A stretch of 64,000 nucleotides of DNA from Microbispora sp. ZYX-F-249 (GCF_039649665.1 NZ_JBDJAW010000035.1:1-64000), one strand, 5' to 3'; positions 41,663 through 50,319 are shown, counted from the stretch's first letter. Program-made: numbers and translations. Notes: a model not told the origin generated them from the sequence alone.

Positions 41663-43699
41663 ATGGAGATCAATCTGGAGCCGCCGGAGGTCGAGGACCT
41701 CAACACGCCGTACAAGCGCCGTCTCTCGCTGGCCGTGGTCCTTATCGCGCTGGCCGGCGGCATTCTCGGTTATCTCGCGAGCGACGCGGGCGCGCGCGAG
41801 GACCGCACGATGCGCGACGCCCAGCGTGCCGCCATCGCCGCGATGAGCGAGCAGATGACGGTCGAGGCGGCTGTCTCGGAGAACAGGGCGAATCTGGGCA
41901 CCGTCAGCACCTTGAAGCGCCGGCACGACCTGGACGCGGTCCGGGCAGAGCTGCTGCTGAGACGCGAGGAGTCGGCGGCCGCCGCCCGGTGGGACCAGGC
42001 GTACTCCCATGTGCAGAGTGTGTCCGTGCTGTCCTCGGGGACGTACGCCAATCGCCTGGACATGCTCTATTCCGACCGCTACGTCGGCGCGAACCGCGCG
42101 ACGCTCAATCAACAGGCCGCGCAGGAGACCGCGTCCGAATGGGGCGACAAGAACAACACCTACGTCGGGGGGATCACTCTGCTGGCGGTGGCGCTCACCC
42201 TGCTCGGCCTGTCGCTCACCGTGAGCGTGTCCACCCGCCGCTACCTCGTCTGGCCGGCAGGCGTCCTCACAGTCGCCTGCTTTGCCGCCTCCGTGGTGGC
42301 CGTAGTCACTCCGCCGGACATGACCCCGAAAGAGGTCATCGGCGCAGTCGCGGAAGGTGATCGCCTCGCGTCGCTGCGAAACTTCGAAGGAGCGGTCAAG
42401 GCGTACGACCGGGCCATCGCCGTGAAGGACGACTACGCGACGGCGTACGAGCATCGCTCGTCCGCGCGGGTCCTGGCCGCCAGTCCGGAGAGGTTCACCT
42501 CCAGCTACGTCTTCAGCTCCGCCCCGCGAAGCGCCTGGGTGGCCTCCGCCGCGGACCTCACCCGGGCGCTCGAACTCGGCGGCGAGCGCTATGTGGTGCT
42601 CCTCAATCTCGGAGCGGTCAACATCCACTTGGCCGATCACAAGAAGTCGGAGGAGTACACCAGGCGCGCCATCGCGCTCAACCCCGGGCCTCCGCTGCCC
42701 TGGCTGAACCTGCTGACGGCCCTGACGGGCCAGGGCAAACCTGCCGACGCGCGGCGGCTGGCCGTCGATGTGATCAAGAGGATCAAGGCTCGGCCGGACC
42801 CCGCCGAGCGATTGGAGCTCTACGCGGCGGGACGCACCGCACTGGACGTCGTCGCGACCCAGCGCGACGACGTGCGTCCCCTGGTCGCCGAACTGCAGGG
42901 CGAGCTGGTCCGAGCACAGGCCGAGGAACTGGCCCCGAGGGCCCAGCCCGCGCCCATCGCGGCCGTCTCACGGCTCAAGGTGGTCGCGCAGGGGGCGCGA
43001 GTCGTCGCCGACTACACCTACCGCAACCTGCCCAAGCGGGCACAGATCGGCATGGTTGCCTACTATCGACCGAGCTCAGTCGATGAATGGACACAGCGGT
43101 CCGACATGACGCAAATTATCCCTTCGCCACTGGAGAAGTCCGCGGGGCAGGCGACGTGGGTAATGCTCGATCGAAGCTGTCCGGCGTCGGGAGAGTACCG
43201 AGTCGATCTCTACTCGGGCTCACGGCGGCTCGCGTCGGCCACCACCGCGATGTCGACCGTCGACACCGAACGCCTGATGCCGCACAACGACTGGATCGGC
43301 GGGATCATGCTGTGCCGTCCGGACAGTTGGAAGTTCGCCGGAGACCTCGCCGGCAGCGCCGAGCTCACCTCACCCGACGATCGACAGTGGTTGAGCATAC
43401 GGGTCACCACGGTGGAACCCCTCTCCGACGAGCGGGCGCGCACGCGTATGGCAGAGAAGGTCCGCGATGGGTTGATCCGCAGGCTGCCGTCCGGGACCAA
43501 GGTCCTTCAGGAGAACGCGGCAGCGTGGTTCGGGGGGATCCAGGGTTCCGGCTGGCATCTGACGATCAACGCCCACGAGCAGGGATACGCATGGGTCGCG
43601 ATCGACAAGGGCGGCGTCCTCCGCACACTGCTCTCCCGGTTCCCCGCGGGCGAGTCCGGCGAGCTCGACACCCTTGCCAGCTATCTTCAGTTCGGCTGA
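41663..43699 (+). CDS. Membrane-anchored TPR protein of unknown function, second gene of the module
   Basis: This 678-residue protein has three spans (about 22-40, 168-189, 195-216) separated by a helical extracytoplasmic segment, matching the layout of the first protein. A TPR-like region follows at about 226-345, with AVAEGDRLASLRNFEGAVKAYDRAIAV and LGAVNIHLADHKKSEEYTRRAIALNP. The C-terminal 250 residues form a soluble beta-rich region with several WLSIRV/AWFGGIQ-type segments. It starts at the ATG at 41663, nine bases after the first gene, behind GAGGCGG. A sensor or surface-assembly role is possible but unproven. Confidence 0.75.
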   Translation: MEINLEPPEVEDLNTPYKRRLSLAVVLIALAGGILGYLASDAGAREDRTMRDAQRAAIAAMSEQMTVEAAVSENRANLGTVSTLKRRHDLDAVRAELLLRREESAAAARWDQAYSHVQSVSVLSSGTYANRLDMLYSDRYVGANRATLNQQAAQETASEWGDKNNTYVGGITLLAVALTLLGLSLTVSVSTRRYLVWPAGVLTVACFAASVVAVVTPPDMTPKEVIGAVAEGDRLASLRNFEGAVKAYDRAIAVKDDYATAYEHRSSARVLAASPERFTSSYVFSSAPRSAWVASAADLTRALELGGERYVVLLNLGAVNIHLADHKKSEEYTRRAIALNPGPPLPWLNLLTALTGQGKPADARRLAVDVIKRIKARPDPAERLELYAAGRTALDVVATQRDDVRPLVAELQGELVRAQAEELAPRAQPAPIAAVSRLKVVAQGARVVADYTYRNLPKRAQIGMVAYYRPSSVDEWTQRSDMTQIIPSPLEKSAGQATWVMLDRSCPASGEYRVDLYSGSRRLASATTAMSTVDTERLMPHNDWIGGIMLCRPDSWKFAGDLAGSAELTSPDDRQWLSIRVTTVEPLSDERARTRMAEKVRDGLIRRLPSGTKVLQENAAAWFGGIQGSGWHLTINAHEQGYAWVAIDKGGVLRTLLSRFPAGESGELDTLASYLQFG

Positions 43700-43904
43700 T
43701 TCGAAGACATGCGCCCGACCGGCTGCACTCAGGGCGGAGCGTGTCATTGGTGCCGGCACCAAACCGTCTGCCCTAGGTGTTCTGCCCATGGACGTGGGTG
43801 ACAGCGGAGCAGGATCGGCGACACGCTGTCGATGACCTTGAAAAGGGTGAGGGCCTTCTGGCGTGGTGTGAGTCGACCAAGATTCACATCGCCCGGAGGC
43901 CCTC

Positions 43905-44892
43905 ATGCCCCACCGTAACGCCCCGCTGACCGAAACCGGCAGACTCCGGCTCGCGCGTTGCATCGTCGAGGACGGCTGGAGCATCCGCCGCGCGGCCGAA
44001 CGCTTCCAGGTCTCCCACACCACCGCCGCCCGCTGGGCCCGCCGCTATCGACAACTGGGCCCAGCCGGCATGACCGAACGGTTTTCCCGGCCGCGCCGCA
44101 GCCCGGCCCGTACCCCACAGCGGACCGAACGGCGCATCTGCAAGCTCCGCGTCACCCATCGGCTCGGACCCGCCCGAATCGCCGCCCGCCTGGGCCTGGC
44201 CCCCTCCACCGTGCACCGGGTACTGGTCCGGTACGGCATGCCGCCCCTGGCTCACCTGGATCGCGCGAGCGGTTCACCTGTCCGCCGCTACGAGCGTGAC
44301 CGCCCGGGCGAGCTGGTCCACATCGACGTCAAGAAGCTGGGCAACATCCCCGACGGTGACGGTCACCGCGTCCTGGGCCGCGCCGCCGGCGCAACCGCCA
44401 GGCCACCCAACCGCCTCGCGCAACGCCCACGGCAACCCCCGCCTGGGCCACGGCTTCCTGCACACGGCACTGGACGACCACTCCCGCCTGGCCTACACCG
44501 AGATCCTGGCCGATGAGACCAAGGAAACGGCGACCGCATTCCTCCTGCGTGCCCAGACCTGGTTCGCGGCCCGCACCATCGTCATCGAACGCGTCCTGAC
44601 CGATAACGGCAGCTGTTACCGCTCCCAGCTGTGGGGCGAGACCTGCGCCCGGCTGGGCATCACCCACAAGCGCACCCGCCCCTACCGCCCGCAAACCAAC
44701 GGCAAGGTCGAACGCTTCCACCGCACCTTGGCCGACGAATGGGCCTACGCCCGCCCGTACGCCTCAGAAGCCGAACGACGCGCCGCACTTGATCCCTGGC
44801 TGCACATGTACAACCATCACCGCGGACACACCGCGTTGAAAGGCCAGCCACCCATCAGCCGCGTCACCAACCTTTCGGAGCAGTACAACTAG
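43905..44892 (+). pseudogene. Frameshifted IS481-type transposase
   Basis: The N-terminal part (43905 to about 44390) has two helix-turn-helix units, GWSIRRAAERFQVSHTTAARW and RLGPARIAARLGLAPSTVHRV, then GELVHIDVKKLGNIPDGDGHR with the first catalytic Asp. The rest of the integrase core follows in a different frame from about 44410: HTALDDHSRLAYTEIL, VLTDNGSCYRS with the second Asp, and NGKVERFHRTLADEW with the Glu, ending SEQYN. Between the two lies a short piece readable in the third frame (RNRQAT), so there are two single-base losses or one 2-base loss near 44390-44410. Terminal inverted repeats were not identified with confidence. Confidence 0.85.
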
Positions 44893-44916
44893 GCCCAGCT
44901 CGCCCACGAGCTGGGC
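44893..44916. terminator. Hairpin directly after the transposase
   Basis: A perfect 10-bp stem, GCCCAGCTCG/CGAGCTGGGC, with a 4-base CCCA loop begins at the base after the transposase stop. It can act as a bidirectional terminator or mark the element end. Confidence 0.55.
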
Positions 44917-45036
44917 GTGCGACTGTCAGTCGGGCGCAGCGGACAGTGCTGGGACAAACGCGCTGGCCCAGTCGTTCTCCGCCCCGCTGAAGGGAGAACC
45001 GCTTGCCGTGTCCCCGGGCACCCGGCACAGCGGGGC

Positions 45037-45330
45037 CACGTCACCGCCCGGACGGCGTCACGAGATGTCGTCGAGCAGCGCGTCGGAGGAGTCGACCGTG
45101 GCGGCTGCCCGGAGCCAAGCGGCCAGCCGGTCGAAGTCATGACATTTCCGGATCTTCTCGGAAACGTCCTCGGACACCTCGATGCCTCGGGCCGACAGGA
45201 CCGTCAGGATCGCCTCAGCCTGTCCTTCGGCCTTGCCCTCCGCCTTGCCTTCGGCCTTGCCCTTGGCGATGTTGTCTCGGGCCCAGTCGCTGAGGTACTC
45301 GTACGTCTCGGTCTTCAAGTGCTCCTCCAA
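45037..45330. repeat. Direct repeat copy A (duplicated 3' end of the Rpn-like gene)
   Basis: This 294-base stretch is nearly identical to 45370-45640. It differs by a few point changes and by 24 extra bases, which add two KAEG units in the coding frame. The offset between copies is 333 bases. Confidence 0.85.
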
Positions 45331-45354
45331 CCGCAAAGCCCCCTGCCCGGCGGC
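45058..45354 (-). pseudogene. Duplicated C-terminal fragment of the Rpn/PD-(D/E)XK-like protein
   Basis: The minus-strand frame reads RLEEHLKTETYEYLSDWARD, then four GKAEG-type units, then EAILTVLSARGIEVSEDVSEK and the LLDDIS end, identical in sense to the C-terminus of the intact gene at 45392-46297. The N-terminal nuclease domain is missing, and the sequence upstream of RLEEH is unrelated. It is a partial tandem duplication and is unlikely to be expressed alone. Confidence 0.75.
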
Positions 45355-45369
45355 GGCAGCGCAGCCGGA

Positions 45370-45640
45370 CCACGTCACCGCTCGGACGGCGTCACGAGAT
45401 GTCGTCGAGCAGCGCGTCGGAGGAGTCGACCGTGGCGGCTGCCCGGAGCCAGGCGGCCAGCCGGTCGAAGTCATGACATTTCCGGATCTTCTCGGAAACG
45501 TCCTCGGACACCTCGATGCCTCGGGCCGACAGGACCGTCAGGATCGCCTCGGCCTGTCCTTCGGCCTTGCCCTTGGCGATGTTGTCTCGGGCCCAGTCGC
45601 TGAGGTACTCGTATGTTTCGGTCTTCAAGTGCTCCTCCAA
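45370..45640. repeat. Direct repeat copy B (3' end of the intact Rpn-like gene)
   Basis: This is the second copy of the repeat, covering the last 83 or so codons of the intact gene and 22 bases beyond its stop. It lacks the 24-base insertion of KAEG codons found in copy A. Confidence 0.85.
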
Positions 45641-46297
45641 GTGATCCCAGACCTCTCGAGGCAGCGCCGCACGAACCATGTCAGCGTACATACCCCCCAG
45701 GTCACGGTCGAGATTGTGCAGCGCGGCGAACAGGGCGTTGAGGATGTCGGGGCCCTCCGGCGTGGCGGCGTGGTGAATCGCCGAGAGCACCGCGAGTTCG
45801 ATGTCCTCGGCCGCCTGGCCGGGGTCGGTGATGACGGGCACCTCGTTCGGGCCGGCGACCAGCGGTTTCAACACCAGCCCGGGATGGCCCAGCTCGATCG
45901 GACGGGCGCACCAGCGGGCGACCGACGCTTCGGGGCACACGACCAGCAAGATGACCGGGCATTCGAGGCGGGTACGCAGGCTGACGAGGTACATCGGCCA
46001 GGACCAGATCTTGCCGGGGTCCGGGCCACGCTGAACTTCCACGATCACGGCGAGAACGGGCTGGGGATCGGCCTCCGGCCGTTTACGACGGAACACGATG
46101 ACCGAGTCGGCGCGACGTTCAGTAGGTGTGACCTGGGTGAGATCGGCCGATTCGAGGCCCGCGTAGTCGTAGTCGGGCAGCTGCACTCGCAGGGACCGGG
46201 TAAGCAGGTCGGCGGCGAGGTCGGGTCGTTCACAGAACAGGCGGACGAGGGCTTCGTGTTCGGCTAGTGCCACTGCGTGACCGTATCGACGCCACAT
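45392..46297 (-). CDS. Rpn/PD-(D/E)XK nuclease-like protein
   Basis: This 301-residue protein has ADSVIVF followed by AVIVEVQRGPDPGKIWSW, which fits a D-(n)-ExQ form of the PD-(D/E)XK core as in Rpn recombination-promoting nucleases and related families. The helical second half carries TYEYLSDWARDNIAKGKAEGQAEAIL, the lysine-glutamate-glycine repeat common in the family tail. The ATG at 46297 lies just after a TATAGT hexamer (plus-strand 46311-46316), so the message may be nearly leaderless. A GTG at 46273 is an alternative. The tail is duplicated downstream. Confidence 0.7.
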   Translation of the reverse strand: MWRRYGHAVALAEHEALVRLFCERPDLAADLLTRSLRVQLPDYDYAGLESADLTQVTPTERRADSVIVFRRKRPEADPQPVLAVIVEVQRGPDPGKIWSWPMYLVSLRTRLECPVILLVVCPEASVARWCARPIELGHPGLVLKPLVAGPNEVPVITDPGQAAEDIELAVLSAIHHAATPEGPDILNALFAALHNLDRDLGGMYADMVRAALPREVWDHLEEHLKTETYEYLSDWARDNIAKGKAEGQAEAILTVLSARGIEVSEDVSEKIRKCHDFDRLAAWLRAAATVDSSDALLDDIS

Positions 46298-46587
46298 CGG
46301 ACGACGAGGTCACTATAACGTTCTGTAATTCTTTCGTTACCCTCCGTCTCGCCGGAACGCCGACTGCTACTGCGGGGCGGGTGAAGAGAGCTCGGAAGCT
46401 AGATGTACCAGCAGGCCCATGGGCCTACCTGGAATCGAACCAGGTGAGAAGGAAGCCTCCGAATGGCCTCACCCGCCGAGCGCAAGGAAAGCGGAAGAGC
46501 TAGAACCAGCCCGGCGCCCTCACGGGCAGACCGGATCCAAGAGAGGTGAGAAGGAAGCCCTTCCATGGCCTTGCGATCATCAAGATA
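46298..46587. other. Intergenic region with a tRNA-like T-arm and a short direct repeat
   Basis: No gene is supported in these 290 bases. On the minus strand CCTGG-TTCGATT-CCAGG (46429-46445) is a perfect T-arm, followed by TAGGCCC and A as in a tRNA acceptor end. No matching 5' half is present. The sequence AGGTGAGAAGGAAGCC occurs twice, near 46442 and 46546. The stretch may be the scar of a tRNA-directed insertion, or the T-arm may be chance. Confidence 0.35.
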
Positions 46588-48750
46588 TCAGGCGGGGATC
46601 AGCTCGTGCAGGGTGGCGGGCGTGTAGACCCGCGCCCCTTCGGGAAGATCGGTGGGCGCCTCGAGCCCGATGTACGTGACCTGCCCGCCACCGTGAGACG
46701 CGGTGGACACGGAGGACTTGGCCCCGAGCAGGCCGGCCAGGTAACCGACGCCGAGGTAGTCCCGCTCCACGATCGAGCGCACGAGCAGCGACGTGGTCAC
46801 CCGGTTGCCCTCCACCTGGTTGAACCCCGGACGGCCGGACAGGTAGAGGTGCAACCATTTCACCCGCCACGCGCCGTCCTCCCCTCGCAGGAACACGAGC
46901 GGGAGCGCGACGCGGCCGGACCCGCGCAGGTCCGACTTCATCCGGACCGTACGCGGCTCGAACGGCCTGCCCTCCTGCTCGGCGTCCCTGGTCATGTAGC
47001 CGAAGAACGCCTCGGCGGCCTCGTCGAACGGCTCCCCCGCGTAGATGTGGACCTGCGGGATGATGATCGGCTTGGTCGCCCCGGCGAGACGTACGTCGAT
47101 GAACTCCGAGGCACCGTCGGATGCCGCGGTGAGGTCGCCCGAATAGGTCGCGAAGCCGTTCGTGTAGGACGTCCACGAGATGTGCCTCGGGTTGTCGTAC
47201 GTGGCGTCGAGCATGAGCGCGGACAGGTCGTAGTCGGTGCGCCTCTCGCGCTGCCGCCAGTGCACGAAGAACCGGAGCAGCTCACCGTCCACGGCCGACA
47301 GCGAACCGCGGGGCAGCATCCCCAGCCCGGGCGCGACGGCCTTGCCCGACAGGGGCAGCGCCACGTCGAGTACGGCGGGGTCGACGATCAGCTCGCCGGG
47401 GTCGGGCAGGCGGCGGCCGATCTCCTCGTCGAGGATGGCGAGCGTCCGGTGCAGTGCCTCTTCGTCGAGGGGAGGGCGGGTATCGGGCGTCGTCCACGCT
47501 CTGCCGGACCGGTTGGTGAACACCCGGTCCGCGGGGGCGAGCCGGTTCTGCAGGTGCTCCCGCAGGGAGAGCAGTACGCGGCCGGAGGCCCGGGCGGCGG
47601 ACCTGCCCGCCGCCTCCAGTACGGCCGAGCCGCCGCCCGTGCGCAGCAGGTGGTCGAGGCGGCGCAGCAGTGCGCCGGGCGTGTGCTCCAGCAGCGGGAC
47701 GGCTTCCTCCGTACGGCCCGCGGCGAGCGCGGCCTCGACGCGACTGCCGAGGCTCGCCGCCCTGCGCACACCCCTGGCCACGTCGAAGACCTGGGCGGCC
47801 CGGGGGAACTGCGGATACTCGTGGGGGTGCAGCCGCTCGCCGAGCCGCTTCCACTGCTCCCGGTGGCGGAGCACGTCCCCGTGCTTGGCGGCCGGGACGG
47901 TGTCCAGGGCGGCCAGCAGGATGCGGCGTTCGGCGCGGCGGAAGGAGCGCAGCCGGGTGGGTGTGGTCAGGGTGACGTCGCCGCCGGAGCAGGCGGCGGC
48001 CAGCCGGAGGACGTCCGTCACGGTGTCGACGAGCAGCGGCCGCCCCGCGGCCAGCCGCGCTTCGTTGACCACCGCCCGGTTCTCGCGTACGGGGATGTGC
48101 TCGGGCCGGTCGTCGGCCCCGAAGTCGGCCCCGAAGTCAGCCCCGGAGTCGGCAGCGACGCCGGCGCGGAAGGCGGCCAGCGCGCGCAGAGCCGCCAGGT
48201 CCTCGGCGGCGAGCGGCACCTCGGAGCCGGCCAGCGAGAGATAGAGCTCCCGCGCTTCGTCGCGCAGGCTCCCGCCCAGCTCCAGCACGGTCACCCGGTC
48301 CTTCGCCAGGGGGATCAGCTCGGCGTGCGCGGCCAGCAGGTCGGCGTACGTGTGCCGGTAGCTCCCGTATCGCGGCAGGTCCAGCAGGTTGAGGACGTCC
48401 GGCCGGAGCCGGGCGGCGGCGACCGGGTCGAGCATGGCCTCGCGCAGCAGCCCCGCCCAGAACTCCAGGGTGTCCGGGACGTTGTCCGGGAAGTCGACGA
48501 AGTAGGCGTTGTGCTCGACGTGATCGCCGACCAGACGGCGGACCGCGGCCAGAACGCGCACGCCGAGGTCGATCACCTGCTCGCCGGGCAGCCGGGCCAG
48601 GCGGGCGAGCAGCGCCGGCGAGCACGTGAACCCCACGCTGAGCAGCGCCGCGTCGAGCTGCCGGGCGGCCACCCCGCCCCAGTCGGACGTCTCGTCCCCC
48701 GCGCTGTCGACGGGCACGCGCAGGCGCCGAGCGATGATCAGTTCTTCCAC
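46588..48750 (-). CDS. Large protein with C-terminal TerD-like domain (MXAN_6230/SCO0854-like)
   Basis: This 720-residue protein has a long helical, Leu/Ala/Arg-rich N-terminal part (to about residue 490) and a beta-rich C-terminal part. The latter resembles a TerD fold: RRTDYDLSALMLDATYDN, HISWTSYTNGFATYSGDLT, SEFIDVRL, IIIPQVHIYAGEPFDE and VKWLHLYLSG. This combination recalls the actinobacterial SCO0854-like family often placed in tellurite/stress gene neighbourhoods. A short Asp-Phe-Gly-Ala repeat occurs near residue 205. It starts at the ATG at 48750. The family call is from memory, so confidence is moderate. Confidence 0.6.
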   Translation of the reverse strand: MEELIIARRLRVPVDSAGDETSDWGGVAARQLDAALLSVGFTCSPALLARLARLPGEQVIDLGVRVLAAVRRLVGDHVEHNAYFVDFPDNVPDTLEFWAGLLREAMLDPVAAARLRPDVLNLLDLPRYGSYRHTYADLLAAHAELIPLAKDRVTVLELGGSLRDEARELYLSLAGSEVPLAAEDLAALRALAAFRAGVAADSGADFGADFGADDRPEHIPVRENRAVVNEARLAAGRPLLVDTVTDVLRLAAACSGGDVTLTTPTRLRSFRRAERRILLAALDTVPAAKHGDVLRHREQWKRLGERLHPHEYPQFPRAAQVFDVARGVRRAASLGSRVEAALAAGRTEEAVPLLEHTPGALLRRLDHLLRTGGGSAVLEAAGRSAARASGRVLLSLREHLQNRLAPADRVFTNRSGRAWTTPDTRPPLDEEALHRTLAILDEEIGRRLPDPGELIVDPAVLDVALPLSGKAVAPGLGMLPRGSLSAVDGELLRFFVHWRQRERRTDYDLSALMLDATYDNPRHISWTSYTNGFATYSGDLTAASDGASEFIDVRLAGATKPIIIPQVHIYAGEPFDEAAEAFFGYMTRDAEQEGRPFEPRTVRMKSDLRGSGRVALPLVFLRGEDGAWRVKWLHLYLSGRPGFNQVEGNRVTTSLLVRSIVERDYLGVGYLAGLLGAKSSVSTASHGGGQVTYIGLEAPTDLPEGARVYTPATLHELIPA

Positions 48751-48815
48751 GAACGCACGATATAGGGCGTCCCCAGGCCCATCGCCACCCGAATATCACG
48801 CGAGATGGTTGTGCT

Positions 48816-48836
48816 ATACAACAATTTTGGTTGTAT
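48816..48836. promoter_or_regulatory. MarR operator: ATACAAC-N7-GTTGTAT
   Basis: Two perfect 7-base arms, ATACAAC and GTTGTAT, flank an A/T-rich 7-base spacer. They end nine bases before the MarR start codon and lie between that gene and the divergent TerD-like gene. The TTGT-containing arms suit a SlyA/MarR dimer. Confidence 0.7.
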
Positions 48837-48845
48837 GGTCGAACC

Positions 48846-49274
48846 ATGTCGGAGGAGATGCGCCTGCAGGAGGCCGTGGCGAGGTTCGTTCGCGCCTTCG
48901 GCCTGCACCAGCCCGACCGGACCCCCTGCGGGCAGCCCATCCCGGTCTCGGAGGCCCATGCCCTGGGCGAGCTGGCCAGGGACGGCGCCCTGCGGCAGCA
49001 CGACCTCGCTCATCGGCTGCGCCTGGAGAAGAGCACCACCAGCCGCCTGGTCACCCAGCTCATCAAGCGCGGCTGGGCCGAACGCACCCCGACTCCCGAC
49101 GACGGCCGCGGCGTCCTGGTCCGGCTCACTGCCGACGGCGCCGACGCGGCCGCGCGACTCGCCCGGGCCAGAGCGGATCGCTTCTCCGCCGTCCTCGGCC
49201 GCGTCCCCGAACATGAACGCGCGGCGGTGCTGCGCGCCCTCGGCATCCTCACGGAGGCGATGGATGACGCGTGA
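48846..49274 (+). CDS. MarR family transcriptional regulator
   Basis: This 142-residue regulator has the MarR winged helix in GALRQHDLAHRLRLEKSTTSRLVTQLIKRGWAERTPTPDDGRGVLVRLTADG. A Cys near residue 27 (RTPCGQP) could serve as a redox or metal sensor, which is inference. It starts at the ATG at 48846 just after the palindrome and overlaps the lipoprotein gene by 11 bases, so it probably controls that gene and itself. Confidence 0.9.
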   Translation: MSEEMRLQEAVARFVRAFGLHQPDRTPCGQPIPVSEAHALGELARDGALRQHDLAHRLRLEKSTTSRLVTQLIKRGWAERTPTPDDGRGVLVRLTADGADAAARLARARADRFSAVLGRVPEHERAAVLRALGILTEAMDDA

Positions 49275-49776
49275 ACACCGGCGCGCCGGGCTGCTCCTGG
49301 CCGCTCTGGCGCTGGCAGCGGCCGGCTGCGCACCCTCCGGCCAGGACCACGGGCAGCATCAGACACCGGCCGGGCGTCAGGCGGAGGTCGCCGCCAGGGG
49401 CCGCACGGTGATGCCCTTCGACCTGGACCGCACCACACACCGGTTCGGCAAGACGGCGACCGGCGGCGTGCAGACCGTCACCGCCGACGACCCCTCCGAC
49501 GTACGGCAGATCACCCTCATCCGGCAGCACCTCACCGAGGAAGTGGCCGCCTTCCGCGAGGGCGACTTCGGCGACCCCGCATCCATCCACGGCGACCACA
49601 TGCCCGGCCTGCACGACCTTCGGGAAGGGCACACCCGCATCGACATCCGCTACACCGACATGCCCGACGGCGCCCGGATCACCTACACCACCGGCGAGCC
49701 CACCCTGGTGAAGGCGCTGCACGCCTGGTTCGACGCCCAGGTCTCCGACCACGGCCGGCACGCCGAACACGGATGA
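49264..49776 (+). CDS. Lipoprotein of unknown function co-expressed with a MarR regulator
   Basis: This 170-residue protein has a lipoprotein signal with lipobox AAAGC at about residue 19, then a conserved-looking core: MPFDLDRTTHRFGKTATGGVQTV, QITLIRQHLTEEVAAFREGDFGDP, HMPGLHDL and ITYTTGEPTLVKALHAWFDAQ. A His-rich DHGRHAEHG tail ends it. It overlaps the MarR gene. Similar proteins in databases are, from memory, often labelled aspartate carbamoyltransferase without good reason. The His content may point to metal binding. Confidence 0.8.
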   Translation: MTREHRRAGLLLAALALAAAGCAPSGQDHGQHQTPAGRQAEVAARGRTVMPFDLDRTTHRFGKTATGGVQTVTADDPSDVRQITLIRQHLTEEVAAFREGDFGDPASIHGDHMPGLHDLREGHTRIDIRYTDMPDGARITYTTGEPTLVKALHAWFDAQVSDHGRHAEHG

Positions 49777-49782
49777 CGGTGC

Positions 49783-50319
49783 TCACCACCAGATGAAGTC
49801 CGCCGGGACGTGGTCCACCAGCCAGACGCCGTTGGCGCTCACCCTGAACTCGTGCCCTGCCGCGTGCATCCCGGCCGCGTTCACCACGAGCACGACCGGC
49901 TTGCCCCTGCGTGCGCCGACGCGGGTGGCGGTCTCCCGGTCCGGGGACAGGTGGACGTGATGGCGGGCCATCGGCCGCAGCCCCTCCGCGCGAATCGCCC
50001 CGACGTTCCGGGCGACCGTGCCGTGGTAGAGGACCGGGGGCGGCTCGACCACCGGCAGGTCGAGGTCGACGCGTACCGAGTGTCCCTGGCTGGCCCGGAT
50101 CCGATCGCCCTCGATCACGTAGCGCCGTTTGTCGTTGCCGTCGACCACCTGCTCCAGCTCGGCCCGCGAGATCGGGAACCCGTGCGAGGCCGCCGCCGTC
50201 AGCAGCGCGTCGACGTCCACCCAGCCGTGCGCGTCGAGTTCGATGCCGATGGCCTCGGGCTGGTGGCGCAGATGCCTGGCGAGGTACTTGGAGACCCGCA
50301 CCAGCCGCCGCTCGTCCAT
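49783..50319 (-). CDS. kptA: RNA 2'-phosphotransferase (Tpt1/KptA family)
   Basis: This 178-residue protein has the KptA layout. The N-terminal winged domain begins VRVSKYLARHLRHQPEAIGIELDAHGWVDVDALL. The ADP-ribosyltransferase-like part has LYHGTVARNVGAIRAEGLRPMARHHVHLS and the closing FRVSANGVWLVDHVP. KptA removes the 2'-phosphate left by certain RNA ligases using NAD+. It starts at the ATG at 50319 behind GGAGG. No RNA ligase is adjacent, as is usual for bacterial copies. Confidence 0.93.
   Translation of the reverse strand: MDERRLVRVSKYLARHLRHQPEAIGIELDAHGWVDVDALLTAAASHGFPISRAELEQVVDGNDKRRYVIEGDRIRASQGHSVRVDLDLPVVEPPPVLYHGTVARNVGAIRAEGLRPMARHHVHLSPDRETATRVGARRGKPVVLVVNAAGMHAAGHEFRVSANGVWLVDHVPADFIWW

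Noticed and set aside
44380..44415. Programmed frameshift in the transposase
   Set aside because: No slippery heptamer is evident, IS481 transposases are normally one frame, and the change needs two shifts. Decay is simpler.
46380..46460. Complete tRNA gene on the minus strand
   Set aside because: Only a T-arm and an acceptor-like 3' strand are present. No matching 5' acceptor strand, D-arm or anticodon arm can be folded within 75 bases.
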